A stretch of 63,050 nt of DNA from Veronia pacifica (GCF_001707825.1 NZ_LYBM01000032.1:1-63050); one strand, 5' to 3'; positions 9,583 through 18,988 are shown, numbered from the stretch's first letter. A program made the numbers and translations. The notes: generated from the sequence alone by a model not told the origin.

Positions 9583-10098
9583 ATGGCGGAAGAAGAAACA
9601 GAAAATACTGAAGAAGAAGGCGGTGGAGGTAAATCCAAACTGCTCATTATCATCATTGCTGCGGTAGTGTTGCTAGCGGGCGGGGGTGGTGCAGCTTTCT
9701 TTTTGATGTCTGGGGGCGATGAGGCCCCACCTGAAGCGACTGCTTCACAGGAAAAAACAGAATCAGATGCGCCTCCGGCCCCTGCTTTGTACGTCACGCT
9801 TGATCAGCCATTTATTTTTAATGTGACAGGTGATCGGGCACACAGATTGGTACAGGTTGAGATACAACTGATGGTCAGAGGTGAGTCACATCAGTTTTTG
9901 GTTCAGCAGAATTTACCGCTGGTTGAGTCCAGCTTGCTGGAAGCGTTTGGAAAGGCAACAGTACAACAGCTGCGAACCGCAAAAGGACAGGATGAAGTCC
10001 GTCAGATGGCGGCAGAATCCGTTCAAAAAGCAATGGAAAATGCTATCGGCGAGGCCGTGGTTGAGCGGGTGTTATTCACTGGTTTTGTAATGCAATAG
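9583..10098 (+). CDS. fliL: Flagellar basal body-associated protein FliL
   Basis: FliL is a single-pass inner-membrane protein that surrounds and supports the stator. The 171-residue protein starts with an acidic cytoplasmic segment, then a poly-Gly/Lys boundary and a membrane helix at about residues 22-45 (LLIIIIAAVVLLAGGGGAAF). The periplasmic domain follows, with YVTLDQPFIFNV and the C-terminal VERVLFTGFVMQ typical of the family. A TTGAGGTAAAAG ribosome site precedes the ATG. FliM starts seven bases after the stop, so fliL heads the fliLMN group in the same transcript as fliK. Confidence 0.94.
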   Translation: MAEEETENTEEEGGGGKSKLLIIIIAAVVLLAGGGGAAFFLMSGGDEAPPEATASQEKTESDAPPAPALYVTLDQPFIFNVTGDRAHRLVQVEIQLMVRGESHQFLVQQNLPLVESSLLEAFGKATVQQLRTAKGQDEVRQMAAESVQKAMENAIGEAVVERVLFTGFVMQ

Positions 10099-10105
10099 GT
10101 GTAAC

Positions 10106-11140
10106 GTGGATTTACTCAGTCAAGACGAAATTGATGCGCTACTCAGCGGTGGAGATCCACCTGATGAGGAAGAGACTGGCAGTGAACAGGTCGATGATTC
10201 CGAGGCCTCCAGCTTTGACTTCTCGTCGCAAGACCGCATTGTCCGTGGTCGGATGCCGACTCTGGAGCTCATCAACGAACGTTTTGCCCGCCATATGCGG
10301 ATCAGTATTTTCAACATGCTGCGTAAAACAGCTGAAGTATCGATTAATGGTGTCCAAACCTTAAAATTTGGCGAATATCAGAACACACTTTTTGTTCCAA
10401 CCAGCCTGAATATGGTTCGCTTCCGTCCTTTAAAAGGGACAGCGCTTATTACCATGGAAGCCCGACTGGTATTTATTCTGGTGGAAAACTTTTTTGGCGG
10501 AGATGGACGCTTTCATGCCCGGATTGAGGGGCGTGAATTCACCCCAACCGAGCGTCGTGTCATTCGTATGCTGCTCAAGCTGATTTTTGAAGACTACATT
10601 GATGCTTGGGAACCTGTCATGAATGTAGAATTCGATTACCTCGATTCTGAAGTGAACCCGGCAATGGCTAATATAGTCAGCCCGACAGAGGTAATTGTTG
10701 TCAGCTCTTTCCATATAGAGCTTGATGGCGGGGGCGGCGACTTTCATATCGTCATGCCATACTCGATGGTAGAGCCTATCCGTGAGATCTTAGATGCGGG
10801 TATCCAGAGTGACAAAGGGGATACTGACCATCGCTGGACAACGGCGCTGGAAGAGGAAATCATGGGCGTAGAAGTTCTGCTCACGGCTAAGTTACTTGAA
10901 ACCCAGCTCTCACTGCGTGATCTGATGGAGATGGAAGCCGGGGATGTCATTCCGGTTAAAATGCCTGAGCATTGCACGATTTATGTTGAAGATTTGCCGT
11001 CCTTCCGGGGCAAAATGGGTCAGTCAAATGAAAATATGGCGATAAAAATTACTGAAGAACTCAAGCGGCCTGAAGTGGCGAAGAGTGACATCATGTTGCT
11101 TGAGAAAAAAGAATCAAAAAATCGGGAAGATGACGACTGA
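10106..11140 (+). CDS. fliM: Flagellar motor switch protein FliM
   Basis: FliM is the central switch component that binds phospho-CheY. The 344-residue protein begins with the CheY-binding peptide LLSQDEIDALLSGG, followed by an acidic linker and the CheC-like middle domain with the MRISIFNMLRKTAEVS and FFGGDGR signatures. The C-terminal SpoA domain pairs with FliN. The start codon is GTG, placed so that the conserved DLLSQDEID peptide is at the extreme N-terminus as in the family. The sequence looks complete. Confidence 0.95.
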   Translation: MDLLSQDEIDALLSGGDPPDEEETGSEQVDDSEASSFDFSSQDRIVRGRMPTLELINERFARHMRISIFNMLRKTAEVSINGVQTLKFGEYQNTLFVPTSLNMVRFRPLKGTALITMEARLVFILVENFFGGDGRFHARIEGREFTPTERRVIRMLLKLIFEDYIDAWEPVMNVEFDYLDSEVNPAMANIVSPTEVIVVSSFHIELDGGGGDFHIVMPYSMVEPIREILDAGIQSDKGDTDHRWTTALEEEIMGVEVLLTAKLLETQLSLRDLMEMEAGDVIPVKMPEHCTIYVEDLPSFRGKMGQSNENMAIKITEELKRPEVAKSDIMLLEKKESKNREDDD

Positions 11141-11197
11141 GTCGATACTTCCGGGCCGCCCGATATGCGGCGTAGTTGATTGATATGGTGAATTGCG

Positions 11198-11581
11198 ATG
11201 AGTGATGTAGAAGACGAATGGGCAGCGGCTCTTGCCGAGCAAGAAGAGGTTGAGTCCGGCGCGGAGCTTGCGCCGCTCGACGAGCTGACAGATGAGACGG
11301 TGAGCATCTCAGAAGATGAGCAGCGTAAGTTAGACTCCATCATGGATATTCCGGTAACTATCGCGATGGAAGTTGGCCGGACAAACATCAATATACGGAA
11401 CCTGCTTCAACTTAATCAGGGTTCTGTTGTTGAGTTGGATCGTCTGGCTGGCGAGTCACTGGATGTGCTGGTCAACGGAACATTGATTGCACATGGTGAA
11501 GTGGTTGTGGTCAATGACAAGTTTGGTATTCGACTGACTGACGTGATTAGCCAAACAGAGCGAATTAAAAAGCTTAGCTAA
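11198..11581 (+). CDS. fliN: Flagellar motor switch protein FliN
   Basis: FliN forms the base of the C-ring with FliM. The 127-residue protein has an acidic N-terminal extension of about 45 residues and a C-terminal SpoA domain (LDSIMDIPVTIAMEVGRTNINIRNLLQLNQGSVVELDR, then GEVVVVNDKFGIRLTDVIS). This is the normal architecture. It is followed directly by a strong intrinsic terminator, so transcription into fliOPQR must either read through or start again. Confidence 0.95.
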   Translation: MSDVEDEWAAALAEQEEVESGAELAPLDELTDETVSISEDEQRKLDSIMDIPVTIAMEVGRTNINIRNLLQLNQGSVVELDRLAGESLDVLVNGTLIAHGEVVVVNDKFGIRLTDVISQTERIKKLS

Positions 11582-11602
11582 CTAATTGTTTTATCATGTT
11601 TT

Positions 11603-11634
11603 AAAGCACCTCTTTGAAGAGGTGCTTTTTTTCG
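11603..11634 (+). terminator. Intrinsic terminator between fliN and fliO
   Basis: AAAGCACCTCT and AGAGGTGCTTT form a perfect 11-bp stem with a TTGA loop, and the descending arm runs straight into a T-tract. The hairpin lies 22 bases after the fliN stop and about 56 bases before the fliO start. It divides what is otherwise one continuous flagellar operon and may attenuate fliOPQR-flhB. Confidence 0.88.
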
Positions 11635-11689
11635 GCCTGAAATTTGCTTTCCCCCTCTTTTAACCTGTTTCTCAACAAGTGGCTGACAG

Positions 11690-12079
11690 ATGGTAAAACC
11701 GATAATCATCCTTTTGTTCTCTTTCTTCTCTGTGCCTGTCATGGCAGCACCACAAGCAGATCTGAAACTTGGAACAACGCTCATTTCACTTTTTTTAGTG
11801 CTTGGTTTGATTCTTGCGCTGAGCTGGGTCGTCAAACGATTGAAAGTGCCCGGCTTACCAAATGGTCAGTCAGGTATGCGTATTATCAGTCAGTTAGCTG
11901 TCGGACAGAAAGAACGGGTCATGGTGGTTGAGGTGAACAAGGAACAAGTTTTGATTGGTGTTACTGGTCAGCAAATCACCCTTCTGAAAACGCTGAACGA
12001 GCCGATGGAAGCGCCGGCAACGCCGACTTCTTTCAGTGAACACCTCAATCAGATATTGAAAAAAAATGAAAATGTATAA
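11690..12079 (+). CDS. fliO: Flagellar biosynthetic protein FliO
   Basis: FliO is a membrane scaffold that helps assemble the FliP ring of the export gate. The 129-residue protein has a signal-like first helix (residues about 3-18, ending VMAAP) and a second membrane helix (about 29-47, [17 protein letters not shown]). The cytoplasmic domain follows, with the family-typical [16 protein letters not shown] and [16 protein letters not shown]. The stop overlaps the fliP start by 14 bases, pointing to translational coupling. Confidence 0.93.
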   Translation: MVKPIIILLFSFFSVPVMAAPQADLKLGTTLISLFLVLGLILALSWVVKRLKVPGLPNGQSGMRIISQLAVGQKERVMVVEVNKEQVLIGVTGQQITLLKTLNEPMEAPATPTSFSEHLNQILKKNENV

Positions 12080-12899
12080 ATCACTCTTCGCCATTTTTTT
12101 GACGACGCTGTTGATTGTCGGTTTTCCGGCACATGCAGAAGATACGGTGTCAGACTTGGCAGCACAGGCCGTTACCTCGATAGAGAAAGCGGGTGATGCG
12201 TCAATGATACAGCAGCGTAATGGCGGTGGCGGAATTCCGGCACTCACCATGACAGTAAACCCGGATGGCAGCGAAGACTATTCAGTGACGCTGCAGATTC
12301 TGGCGTTGATGACGGCGCTGGGTTTCTTACCTGCCATCGTTATATTGATGACTTCTTTTACGCGGATTGTGGTGGTACTGGCAATTTTGCGTCAGGCGAT
12401 GGGGCTGCAACAAACCCCGTCCAATCAGGTGATCATTGGTATATCCATGTTTTTGACCTTTTTCATTATGTCTCCTGTCATCGACCGAATGAATACTGAT
12501 GCTATCCAGCCCTATATCAACGAGAGCATCACGGCTAAAGAAGCTTTTGAGCGAGTACAGGTTCCGCTGCGTGATTTCATGCTGAAGCAGACCCGGGTCA
12601 AAGACCTCGAAACCTTTGTCAATATGTCCGGCTCACAAGCGAAAGACCCGTCAGAAGTGCCGATGACAGTCTTAATACCTGCATTTATCACGTCGGAACT
12701 GAAAACGGCATTCCAGATAGGTTTCATGCTCTTTTTGCCTTTCCTGGTTATTGATTTAGTCGTGGCATCGGTATTGATGGCGATGGGTATGATGATGCTG
12801 TCTCCAATGATCGTATCACTTCCATTTAAACTCATGCTCTTTGTGCTTGTGGATGGCTGGAATCTTATCCTGTCTACACTGGCTGGCAGCTTCGGGTAG
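12066..12899 (+). CDS. fliP: Flagellar export gate protein FliP
   Basis: FliP forms the core ring of the flagellar type III export gate. The 277-residue protein has a cleavable N-terminal signal peptide (residues about 1-26, ending AHA) and four membrane helices. The family signatures include [37 protein letters not shown] and the C-terminal [16 protein letters not shown]. Two ATG codons six bases apart (12066 and 12072) are both usable. The gene overlaps fliO and is followed 12 bases later by fliQ. Confidence 0.95.
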   Translation: MKMYKSLFAIFLTTLLIVGFPAHAEDTVSDLAAQAVTSIEKAGDASMIQQRNGGGGIPALTMTVNPDGSEDYSVTLQILALMTALGFLPAIVILMTSFTRIVVVLAILRQAMGLQQTPSNQVIIGISMFLTFFIMSPVIDRMNTDAIQPYINESITAKEAFERVQVPLRDFMLKQTRVKDLETFVNMSGSQAKDPSEVPMTVLIPAFITSELKTAFQIGFMLFLPFLVIDLVVASVLMAMGMMMLSPMIVSLPFKLMLFVLVDGWNLILSTLAGSFG

Positions 12900-12911
12900 G
12901 GTAGGCAAATT

Positions 12912-13181
12912 ATGGCTCCAGAACTCTTTGTCGGTATTTTTCAGGATTCACTCCAGATGGTGCTGATCATGGTGTCCGCAATCGTGGTGCCGGGTCTGCT
13001 GGTTGGTCTGATTGTTGCTGTTTTTCAGGCGGCAACCTCAATCAATGAACAAACACTGAGCTTCTTACCGAGGTTGATTGCGACCTTGCTGGCCCTGATG
13101 TTCTTCGGCCACTGGATGACTCGCATGTTGATGGAATACTTTTTCCATCTGATAGAAGAAATCCCTCAACTTCTGTATTGA
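12912..13181 (+). CDS. fliQ: Flagellar export gate protein FliQ
   Basis: FliQ is a small hairpin-shaped membrane subunit of the export gate. At 89 residues it matches the family length exactly. It has two membrane helices (about 17-40 and 50-75) with VGLIVAVFQAATSINEQTLSFLPR between them, the highly conserved family core. It is tightly packed between fliP and fliR. Confidence 0.96.
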   Translation: MAPELFVGIFQDSLQMVLIMVSAIVVPGLLVGLIVAVFQAATSINEQTLSFLPRLIATLLALMFFGHWMTRMLMEYFFHLIEEIPQLLY

Positions 13182-13189
13182 GAGCGGCG

Positions 13190-13975
13190 ATGGAATATCC
13201 AACTGCAATGATCCTCGACTGGATGGCGAATTACTTCTGGCCGTGGACCCGCATTTCATCAATGTTGATGACCATGACATTTTTCGGTGCCCGGTTCGTA
13301 CCCGTGAGAGTGCGGTTGTACCTGTCTCTGGCCGTCACTTTTGCTGTGATGCCAGCGCTCCCTGCGGTGCCGGACGATATTCAGTTGGTGTCTTTCGCAG
13401 GGTTTCTGATACTGGCACAACAGGTCCTGATTGGCGTTGCCATGGGTACCGTGACCCAGTTTGTCATTCAAACCTTCGTTTTACTCGGCCAGATATTGGG
13501 TATGCAGTCTAGTCTGGGTTTCGCATCCATGGTTGACCCCGCCAATGGTCAGAATACGCCTTTGCTTGGTCAGATTTATCTCTTCCTGGTCACCATGCTG
13601 TTTCTCGCCACTGACGGTCACTTGGAAATGCTGAAACTCGTGGTGATGAGCTTTGACACACTGCCTGTGGGAAGCATGTTGTCTGCGGTTAACTATCAAG
13701 CATTGGCCGGTTGGTTTGGCATCATGTTTAGTGTTGCACTCAGTATTTCGCTGGTGGGCATTATTGCTTTGTTAACCATTAATATCTCGTTCGGTATTAT
13801 GACCCGTGCCGCGCCTCAGCTAAATATCTTCTCCCTCGGTTTTGCCTTTGCGCTTATCGTGGGTCTCTTTGTCAGCTGGTATATCATGGCAGGCCTCCTT
13901 CCACAGTATCAGCAGCACTGGCAGACAGGTATCAGCTCGGTCTGCGATCTGATTCGTCTTAACTGTGATCTCTGA
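13190..13975 (+). CDS. fliR: Flagellar export gate protein FliR
   Basis: FliR completes the FliPQR export gate. I place the start at ATG 13190 (MEYPTAMILDWMANYFWPWTR), giving 261 residues, the usual length. A TTG at 13178 that overlaps the fliQ stop would add four residues and has no better ribosome site. Six hydrophobic helices are visible. The family motif region QSSLGFASMVDPANGQNTPLL lies in the middle, and the final helix region is FALIVGLFVSWYIM. The gene ends 11 bases before flhB. Confidence 0.94.
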   Translation: MEYPTAMILDWMANYFWPWTRISSMLMTMTFFGARFVPVRVRLYLSLAVTFAVMPALPAVPDDIQLVSFAGFLILAQQVLIGVAMGTVTQFVIQTFVLLGQILGMQSSLGFASMVDPANGQNTPLLGQIYLFLVTMLFLATDGHLEMLKLVVMSFDTLPVGSMLSAVNYQALAGWFGIMFSVALSISLVGIIALLTINISFGIMTRAAPQLNIFSLGFAFALIVGLFVSWYIMAGLLPQYQQHWQTGISSVCDLIRLNCDL

Positions 13976-13986
13976 GGAATTAAGAA

Positions 13987-15120
13987 ATGGCAGAGAGTGA
14001 CGGTCAGGAACGTACAGAAGAAGCCACCCCCCGAAGGCGGGAGCAGGCGCGGGAGAAAGGTCAGGTTCCGCGCTCAAGAGAACTGGCGTCAGCTTCAGTC
14101 TTAGTGATCGGAGCCATCGCATTAATGTGGTTCGGTCAGGATCTTGGTGCTGCCATAATGAAAGTGATGGCAGAAATGTTCAGTCTGAGTCGGGAAGAGA
14201 TCTACGATGTTCATCGTTTGTGGCTAATCTTGTCTAATTCTATCTGGTATTTATTCTGGCCGTTAGCCATTATTCTCATCACCTTGTTTGTTGCTGCGCT
14301 GGTGGGGGCTGCGGGGGTCGGCGGAGTCAGTTTCTCTTGGGAGGCGGCGCGACCTAAACTGTCTAAGATGAACCCGCTCAGCGGCATCAAGCGCATGTTT
14401 GGCAAACAGAGTCTGGTTGAGCTGATCAAGTCAATTCTCAAAGTCACTCTGGTGAGTGGCATGGCTGTCTTGATCATGTGGTCAAATCTTGATGACTTTC
14501 ACCAATTGACTCTCGAGCAGTTCCCTACCAATTTGTATCATGCGATGGAGATGCTGCTTGATTTCGTGTTGCTGATTTGTCTCTCTCTGCTCATTGTCGT
14601 TGCCATTGATATCCCGTTCCAAATTTGGCAGCACAACGAACAGCTCAAAATGACAAAGCAGGAAATCAAAGACGAGTTCAAGGATACCGAGGGTAAACCT
14701 GAGGTCAAAGGCCGTATTCGGATGCTGCAACGTGAAATGGCCCAGCGTCGTATGATGGCGGAAATCCCGACTGCCGATGTCGTGATCACCAACCCCGAGC
14801 ACTACTCTGTTGCTCTTCGATACGACAGCGCAATGGACAGAGCGCCTGTCGTTGTTGCGAAGGGCATCGACTTTACCGCAATGAAGATTCGTGAAATAGC
14901 GACTGAATACGATATTGATATCGTTCCTGCCCCCCCGCTTGCACGTGCGGTATATTACAGTACCGAACTTGAACAACAAATTCCTGACGGGCTGTTTACA
15001 GCAGTTGCTCAGCTTCTGGCATATGTCTTTCAGTTGAAGCAGTTCAAGAAAGGTCGTGGACGACGGCCCCAGGCGATTAAGCCTGACCAATTACCGATAC
15101 CGTCAGATTTACGTCGCTAG
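13987..15120 (+). CDS. flhB: Flagellar export switch protein FlhB
   Basis: FlhB is the export-gate subunit that changes substrate specificity from hook to filament after autocleavage. The 377-residue protein begins with the family's ERTEEATPRRREQAREKGQVPRS segment, has four membrane helices and then a cytoplasmic domain from about residue 215. The autocleavage site reads N269-P270-E271-H272 rather than the textbook NPTH. The rest of that region (YSVALRYD, APVVVAKG, LARAVYY) is normal. A GAGGAATTAAGAA ribosome site precedes the ATG. Confidence 0.95.
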   Translation: MAESDGQERTEEATPRRREQAREKGQVPRSRELASASVLVIGAIALMWFGQDLGAAIMKVMAEMFSLSREEIYDVHRLWLILSNSIWYLFWPLAIILITLFVAALVGAAGVGGVSFSWEAARPKLSKMNPLSGIKRMFGKQSLVELIKSILKVTLVSGMAVLIMWSNLDDFHQLTLEQFPTNLYHAMEMLLDFVLLICLSLLIVVAIDIPFQIWQHNEQLKMTKQEIKDEFKDTEGKPEVKGRIRMLQREMAQRRMMAEIPTADVVITNPEHYSVALRYDSAMDRAPVVVAKGIDFTAMKIREIATEYDIDIVPAPPLARAVYYSTELEQQIPDGLFTAVAQLLAYVFQLKQFKKGRGRRPQAIKPDQLPIPSDLRR

Positions 15121-15176
15121 GCCATTATGTACTGAATAACATATCCAAGTGACTGACTGATATCGTTAAAAAAAGC

Positions 15177-15193
15177 TGGTTCGCTTTTTGCTT
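15177..15193 (+). promoter_or_regulatory. Sigma-54 (-24/-12) promoter upstream of flhA
   Basis: The sequence TGGTTCGCTTTTTGCTT has GG at 15178-15179 and GC at 15190-15191 with exactly 10 bases between. It lies 43 bases before the flhA ATG in the 113-base gap after flhB. This is the second good sigma-54 site in the window. It suggests that flhA-flhF-flhG-fliA-che starts as a separate sigma-54 transcript, as known for the flhA operon of Vibrio. Confidence 0.8.
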
Positions 15194-15233
15194 AGAACTC
15201 AATCATCGATTTTGGAGTTCGAAGAAAACGACA

Positions 15234-17339
15234 ATGAAACTCGCCTTGCCGTTACTGAACAAAGTATCAGAAAAAGTCCCTTTCCGGTTTGACCAAGGGA
15301 TGCCAGCCATCGGTGCGCCGATTTTGGTATTGGCTACGTTAGCGATGGTGGTACTTCCTGTACCAGCCATGCTGCTCGACCTGATGTTCTCATTCAATAT
15401 TGCCCTTTCTCTGGTCGTCCTGCTGGTTACTGTTTATACCCGCCGTCCTCTCGATTTTGCTGCTTTTCCTACTGTCCTGCTGATCGCCACCTTGATGCGA
15501 CTTGCGCTTAACGTAGCGTCAACCCGTGTGGTTCTCCTGCATGGTCACGAGGGACCGGGAGCTGCGGGTCAGGTGATAGACGCTTTTGGTAAAGTGGTTA
15601 TCGGGGGCAATTACGCCGTCGGTCTGGTGGTTTTCCTCATTTTGATGATCATCAACTTTATGGTGGTGACCAAAGGTGCTGGCCGTATTTCAGAAGTCTC
15701 GGCCCGTTTCACCCTTGATGCCTTGCCCGGTAAACAGATGGCAATTGATGCTGACCTGAATGCTGGCTTAATTGACCAGGAGCAAGCCCGTACTCGAAGG
15801 ATGGAAGTCACCAAAGAAGCTGACTTTTACGGTTCGATGGATGGTGCCTCAAAGTTCGTCAAAGGTGATGCCATCGCCGGTATTTTGATTCTGGGCATCA
15901 ACATCATCGGCGGTCTGAGCATCGGTATGATTCAACACGATGTCAGCTTCTCCAAGGCAATTGAAATATACACCTTGCTGACAATTGGTGATGGTCTGGT
16001 TGCTCAGATCCCATCTCTGTTGCTGTCTATCGGCGCCGCCATTATGGTGACCCGTCAGAATACCGACGAAGACATGGGACAGCAGGTTGTCTTCCAACTG
16101 ATTGATAACCCCAAAGCATTGGTCATTGCTACTGGCATTTTGTTCGTGATGGGTGTCGTCCCTGGTATGCCACATATTCCCTTTCTATTCCTTGCGCTGA
16201 TTTGCGGAAGCTTTTCCTATTGGAAGATTCGCCAACAGAAAAAAGCCAAGGCTGCGGAAGAGGCTGCGCCAGCAACGGATATGGTCGCTCCGAAACCGAA
16301 AGAGCTGTCTTGGGACGATGTCATGCCTGTCGATGTGATCGGTCTCGAAGTGGGATATCGCCTTATTTCCATGGTTGACCGTGACCAAGGCGGCGAGCTA
16401 CTCGACAGGGTCAAGGGAGTCAGGAAAAAGCTGTCACAAGATTTTGGCTTCCTGATCCCGGCGGTTCATATCCGTGACAACCTTGAGTTGCCCCCGAATA
16501 ACTACCGTATCACGTTAATGGGTGTTGCAGCTGGTGAAGCGGAGATCCGTCCTGACATGGAATTGGCGATTAATCCGGGGCAGGTGTTTGGGCCACTGGA
16601 AGGTGAACAAACGAAAGATCCAGCATTCGGGCTTGATGCAGTATGGATTGATAAAAAACACCGTGAACATGCTCAGGCTCTGGGATATACCGTCGTTGAT
16701 TCCGCGACTGTGTTGGCAACCCATCTCAGTCAGCTGCTAACCAACAATGCTGAGCGCTTGCTGGGTCATGAAGAAGCACAGAACCTGATTGATTTGCTCG
16801 CCAAGCAGGCACCAAGACTGACCGAGGGGCTGATACCAGACCTCATTTCTCTTGGCGTGGTCGTTAAAGTGCTCCAGAACCTGCTAAACGAAGCTATCCC
16901 AATTCGAGATGTGAGAACGATTGTCCAGACTCTCTCTGAGTATGCGCCGAAGAGTCAAGATCCTGACATCTTGACGGCGGCTGTCAGAATTTCGTTGCGC
17001 CGCATGATTGTTCAGGAAATCAACGGAATAGAGCCCGAACTTCCGGTCATTACCTTGGCACCTGAGCTGGAACAGATATTGCATAAAACTATGCAGGCAG
17101 CGGGAGGCGAATCGACCGGTATTGAACCTGGGCTTGCCGAGCGTCTGCAACAGTCACTTTCTGAAGCGACGCAACAGCAAGAGTTGCAGGGCGAACCTGC
17201 GGTGTTACTGACATCTGGTGTGCTAAGAGCGACACTGGCGAAATTTGTCAAAAACACCATTCCGGCATTACGTGTCCTTTCGTATCAGGAAGTGCCGGAT
17301 GAAAAACAAATAAGAATAGTGAATGCAGTTGGCAACTGA
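15234..17339 (+). CDS. flhA: Flagellar export gate protein FlhA
   Basis: FlhA forms the nonameric export platform that binds chaperone-substrate complexes. The 701-residue protein has the usual architecture: about eight membrane helices in residues 20-335, including the FHIPEP-family core (RLALNVASTRVVLLHG and the FALDALPGKQMAIDADL-like TLDALPGKQMAIDADLNAGL). A linker and a soluble C-terminal domain from about residue 365 follow. It leads the second flagellar operon behind its own sigma-54 site. No break or unusual residue was seen. Confidence 0.96.
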   Translation: MKLALPLLNKVSEKVPFRFDQGMPAIGAPILVLATLAMVVLPVPAMLLDLMFSFNIALSLVVLLVTVYTRRPLDFAAFPTVLLIATLMRLALNVASTRVVLLHGHEGPGAAGQVIDAFGKVVIGGNYAVGLVVFLILMIINFMVVTKGAGRISEVSARFTLDALPGKQMAIDADLNAGLIDQEQARTRRMEVTKEADFYGSMDGASKFVKGDAIAGILILGINIIGGLSIGMIQHDVSFSKAIEIYTLLTIGDGLVAQIPSLLLSIGAAIMVTRQNTDEDMGQQVVFQLIDNPKALVIATGILFVMGVVPGMPHIPFLFLALICGSFSYWKIRQQKKAKAAEEAAPATDMVAPKPKELSWDDVMPVDVIGLEVGYRLISMVDRDQGGELLDRVKGVRKKLSQDFGFLIPAVHIRDNLELPPNNYRITLMGVAAGEAEIRPDMELAINPGQVFGPLEGEQTKDPAFGLDAVWIDKKHREHAQALGYTVVDSATVLATHLSQLLTNNAERLLGHEEAQNLIDLLAKQAPRLTEGLIPDLISLGVVVKVLQNLLNEAIPIRDVRTIVQTLSEYAPKSQDPDILTAAVRISLRRMIVQEINGIEPELPVITLAPELEQILHKTMQAAGGESTGIEPGLAERLQQSLSEATQQQELQGEPAVLLTSGVLRATLAKFVKNTIPALRVLSYQEVPDEKQIRIVNAVGN

Positions 17340-17368
17340 TAGTCAATCAGTGATATGAGACAAAGAAT

Positions 17369-18988
17369 TTGAAAATTAAACGATTTTTTGCAAAAGACAT
17401 GAGAACGGCACTCAGTGAGGTGAAAGAAGCACTGGGCGCAGATGCTGTGATCATGTCGAATAAGAAGGTCACTGGTGGAGTCGAGATCGTTGCAGCCATT
17501 GACACTGAAACATCACCGAGCGATAGCCGCAAAGAGGCAGTGCGCTCTCAAGTGGCGAAAGCCATGGGTGATACCCAGCGTCGTCTTGCTGACGACAAAG
17601 TTGATATTCGTCATAGTCAGCAACCCGCCCGCAGCGCCGAGTCATCCCTCAGCAGTAAATTCTCATCACTGTTAGACCGTTATCAGGGTCAGTCTGCGCA
17701 GCCCCCGGAAGAAGATCCGCCAGCTGACAGCCTGACAAGCCTACTGGCGCGTCAGCAAAAAGCGGCGCAAAAACCTGCTCCTGCTCAGAACAGGCAAGGT
17801 GCTCTCACACGTACCCGTAATCACAACCATGCCTTTGGTGGAGATTATGCGCGTCAGCAGCAGGAAAAAAGCCAAGAGCTTGACCGTTTATATCAGCAAA
17901 AAATGCAGCAAAAAGGCCGTGCCGATGGCTTGCCTGCCATGCGCAGAGAGCAAGAGCTTCGTCACCAAGATCGAAATGGCGGCGGTAGACAGCCAGATCG
18001 TCGTCAAGACCGGACCATGATGGATAGCCGTGGTGGTATTCAGCAAGGTGGTGAGATGGAGGCGATGAAGAAAGAGATGGCCTCTATTCGCAATCTTCTT
18101 GAGCATCAGTTGTCGGGCTTGATGTGGCAGGAGGTTGAACGAAAAGAACCTCTGCGCGCCATGTTGATTAAACGCCTCGAAGCGATGGGATTATCACCGT
18201 TTCTCTCCGATCAGCTTGCGGGTTACATACCTGAAGATACGCCAGCAGCTGATGCATGGAGCGCAGTGCTTGAATTACTCACTGACCAAGTTATCACTGG
18301 CGAAGACAATTTACTGGAGCATGGCGGTGTTATTGCCTTGCTTGGACCGACGGGCGTCGGGAAAACAACCACAATTGCCAAGCTTGCTGCTCGGGCCGCG
18401 ATGGACTTTGGTCCTGAAGAGATTGCCCTTGTTACAACAGATACTTATCGCATCGGTGCTCATGAGCAACTATCGACATACGGAAGAATTCTTGGTTGTC
18501 CGGTAAAAATTGCAAAAGATGCGGACGAACTGGCCGATATATTGTACCAACTGCGTCACCGCCGTTTGGTATTTCTCGATACTGCCGGGATGGGACAAAG
18601 GGATATTCGACTGACTGAGCAACTGGATACTCTGATTCAGAACAGTGGCTCACATATTCGAAGTCTGCTTGTGTTGCCTGCGACAGCGCAACGAAGAGTC
18701 TTGCAGGAAACCATAGATCATTTCCGCAGAATACCGTTATCTGGATGCGTCCTCACAAAACTGGACGAGTCCTTAAGTCTGGGTGAACTTCTGAGTGTCA
18801 CCATTGAAAATGCACTTCCGGTTACCTTCCTTGCCGACGGGCAGCGGGTTCCAGAAGATATTCGTCATGCCAGTGGGCAGTATCTGGTTACTAGGGCCAG
18901 TGAACTTTTAGACAGCGACAATGAGCAACAGCACACTTTCTGGAGCCACGATGTACCAGAGTCAAATTCGGCAGACTTCTATGATTGA
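17369..18988 (+). CDS. flhF: SRP-family GTPase FlhF
   Basis: FlhF marks the cell pole for flagellum assembly. The start is TTG 17369, giving the family N-terminus MKIKRFFAKDMRTALSEVK. Residues 1-100 are the basic B-domain, residues about 100-230 are Gln/Arg-rich low-complexity linker, and the NG GTPase domain covers about 230-515. The latter has the P-loop GPTGVGKTT near residue 325, the DTYRIGAHEQL region and DTAGM. The C-terminal tail overlaps flhG. The 539-residue length is typical of Vibrio FlhF. In Vibrio, FlhF works opposite to FlhG to give one polar flagellum. Confidence 0.95.
   Translation: MKIKRFFAKDMRTALSEVKEALGADAVIMSNKKVTGGVEIVAAIDTETSPSDSRKEAVRSQVAKAMGDTQRRLADDKVDIRHSQQPARSAESSLSSKFSSLLDRYQGQSAQPPEEDPPADSLTSLLARQQKAAQKPAPAQNRQGALTRTRNHNHAFGGDYARQQQEKSQELDRLYQQKMQQKGRADGLPAMRREQELRHQDRNGGGRQPDRRQDRTMMDSRGGIQQGGEMEAMKKEMASIRNLLEHQLSGLMWQEVERKEPLRAMLIKRLEAMGLSPFLSDQLAGYIPEDTPAADAWSAVLELLTDQVITGEDNLLEHGGVIALLGPTGVGKTTTIAKLAARAAMDFGPEEIALVTTDTYRIGAHEQLSTYGRILGCPVKIAKDADELADILYQLRHRRLVFLDTAGMGQRDIRLTEQLDTLIQNSGSHIRSLLVLPATAQRRVLQETIDHFRRIPLSGCVLTKLDESLSLGELLSVTIENALPVTFLADGQRVPEDIRHASGQYLVTRASELLDSDNEQQHTFWSHDVPESNSADFYD

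Noticed and set aside
18921-18980. An earlier flhG start at 18921 deep inside flhF
   Set aside because: It would give an N-terminus longer than the 295-residue family pattern, and the added residues are not conserved. A later ATG fits better.
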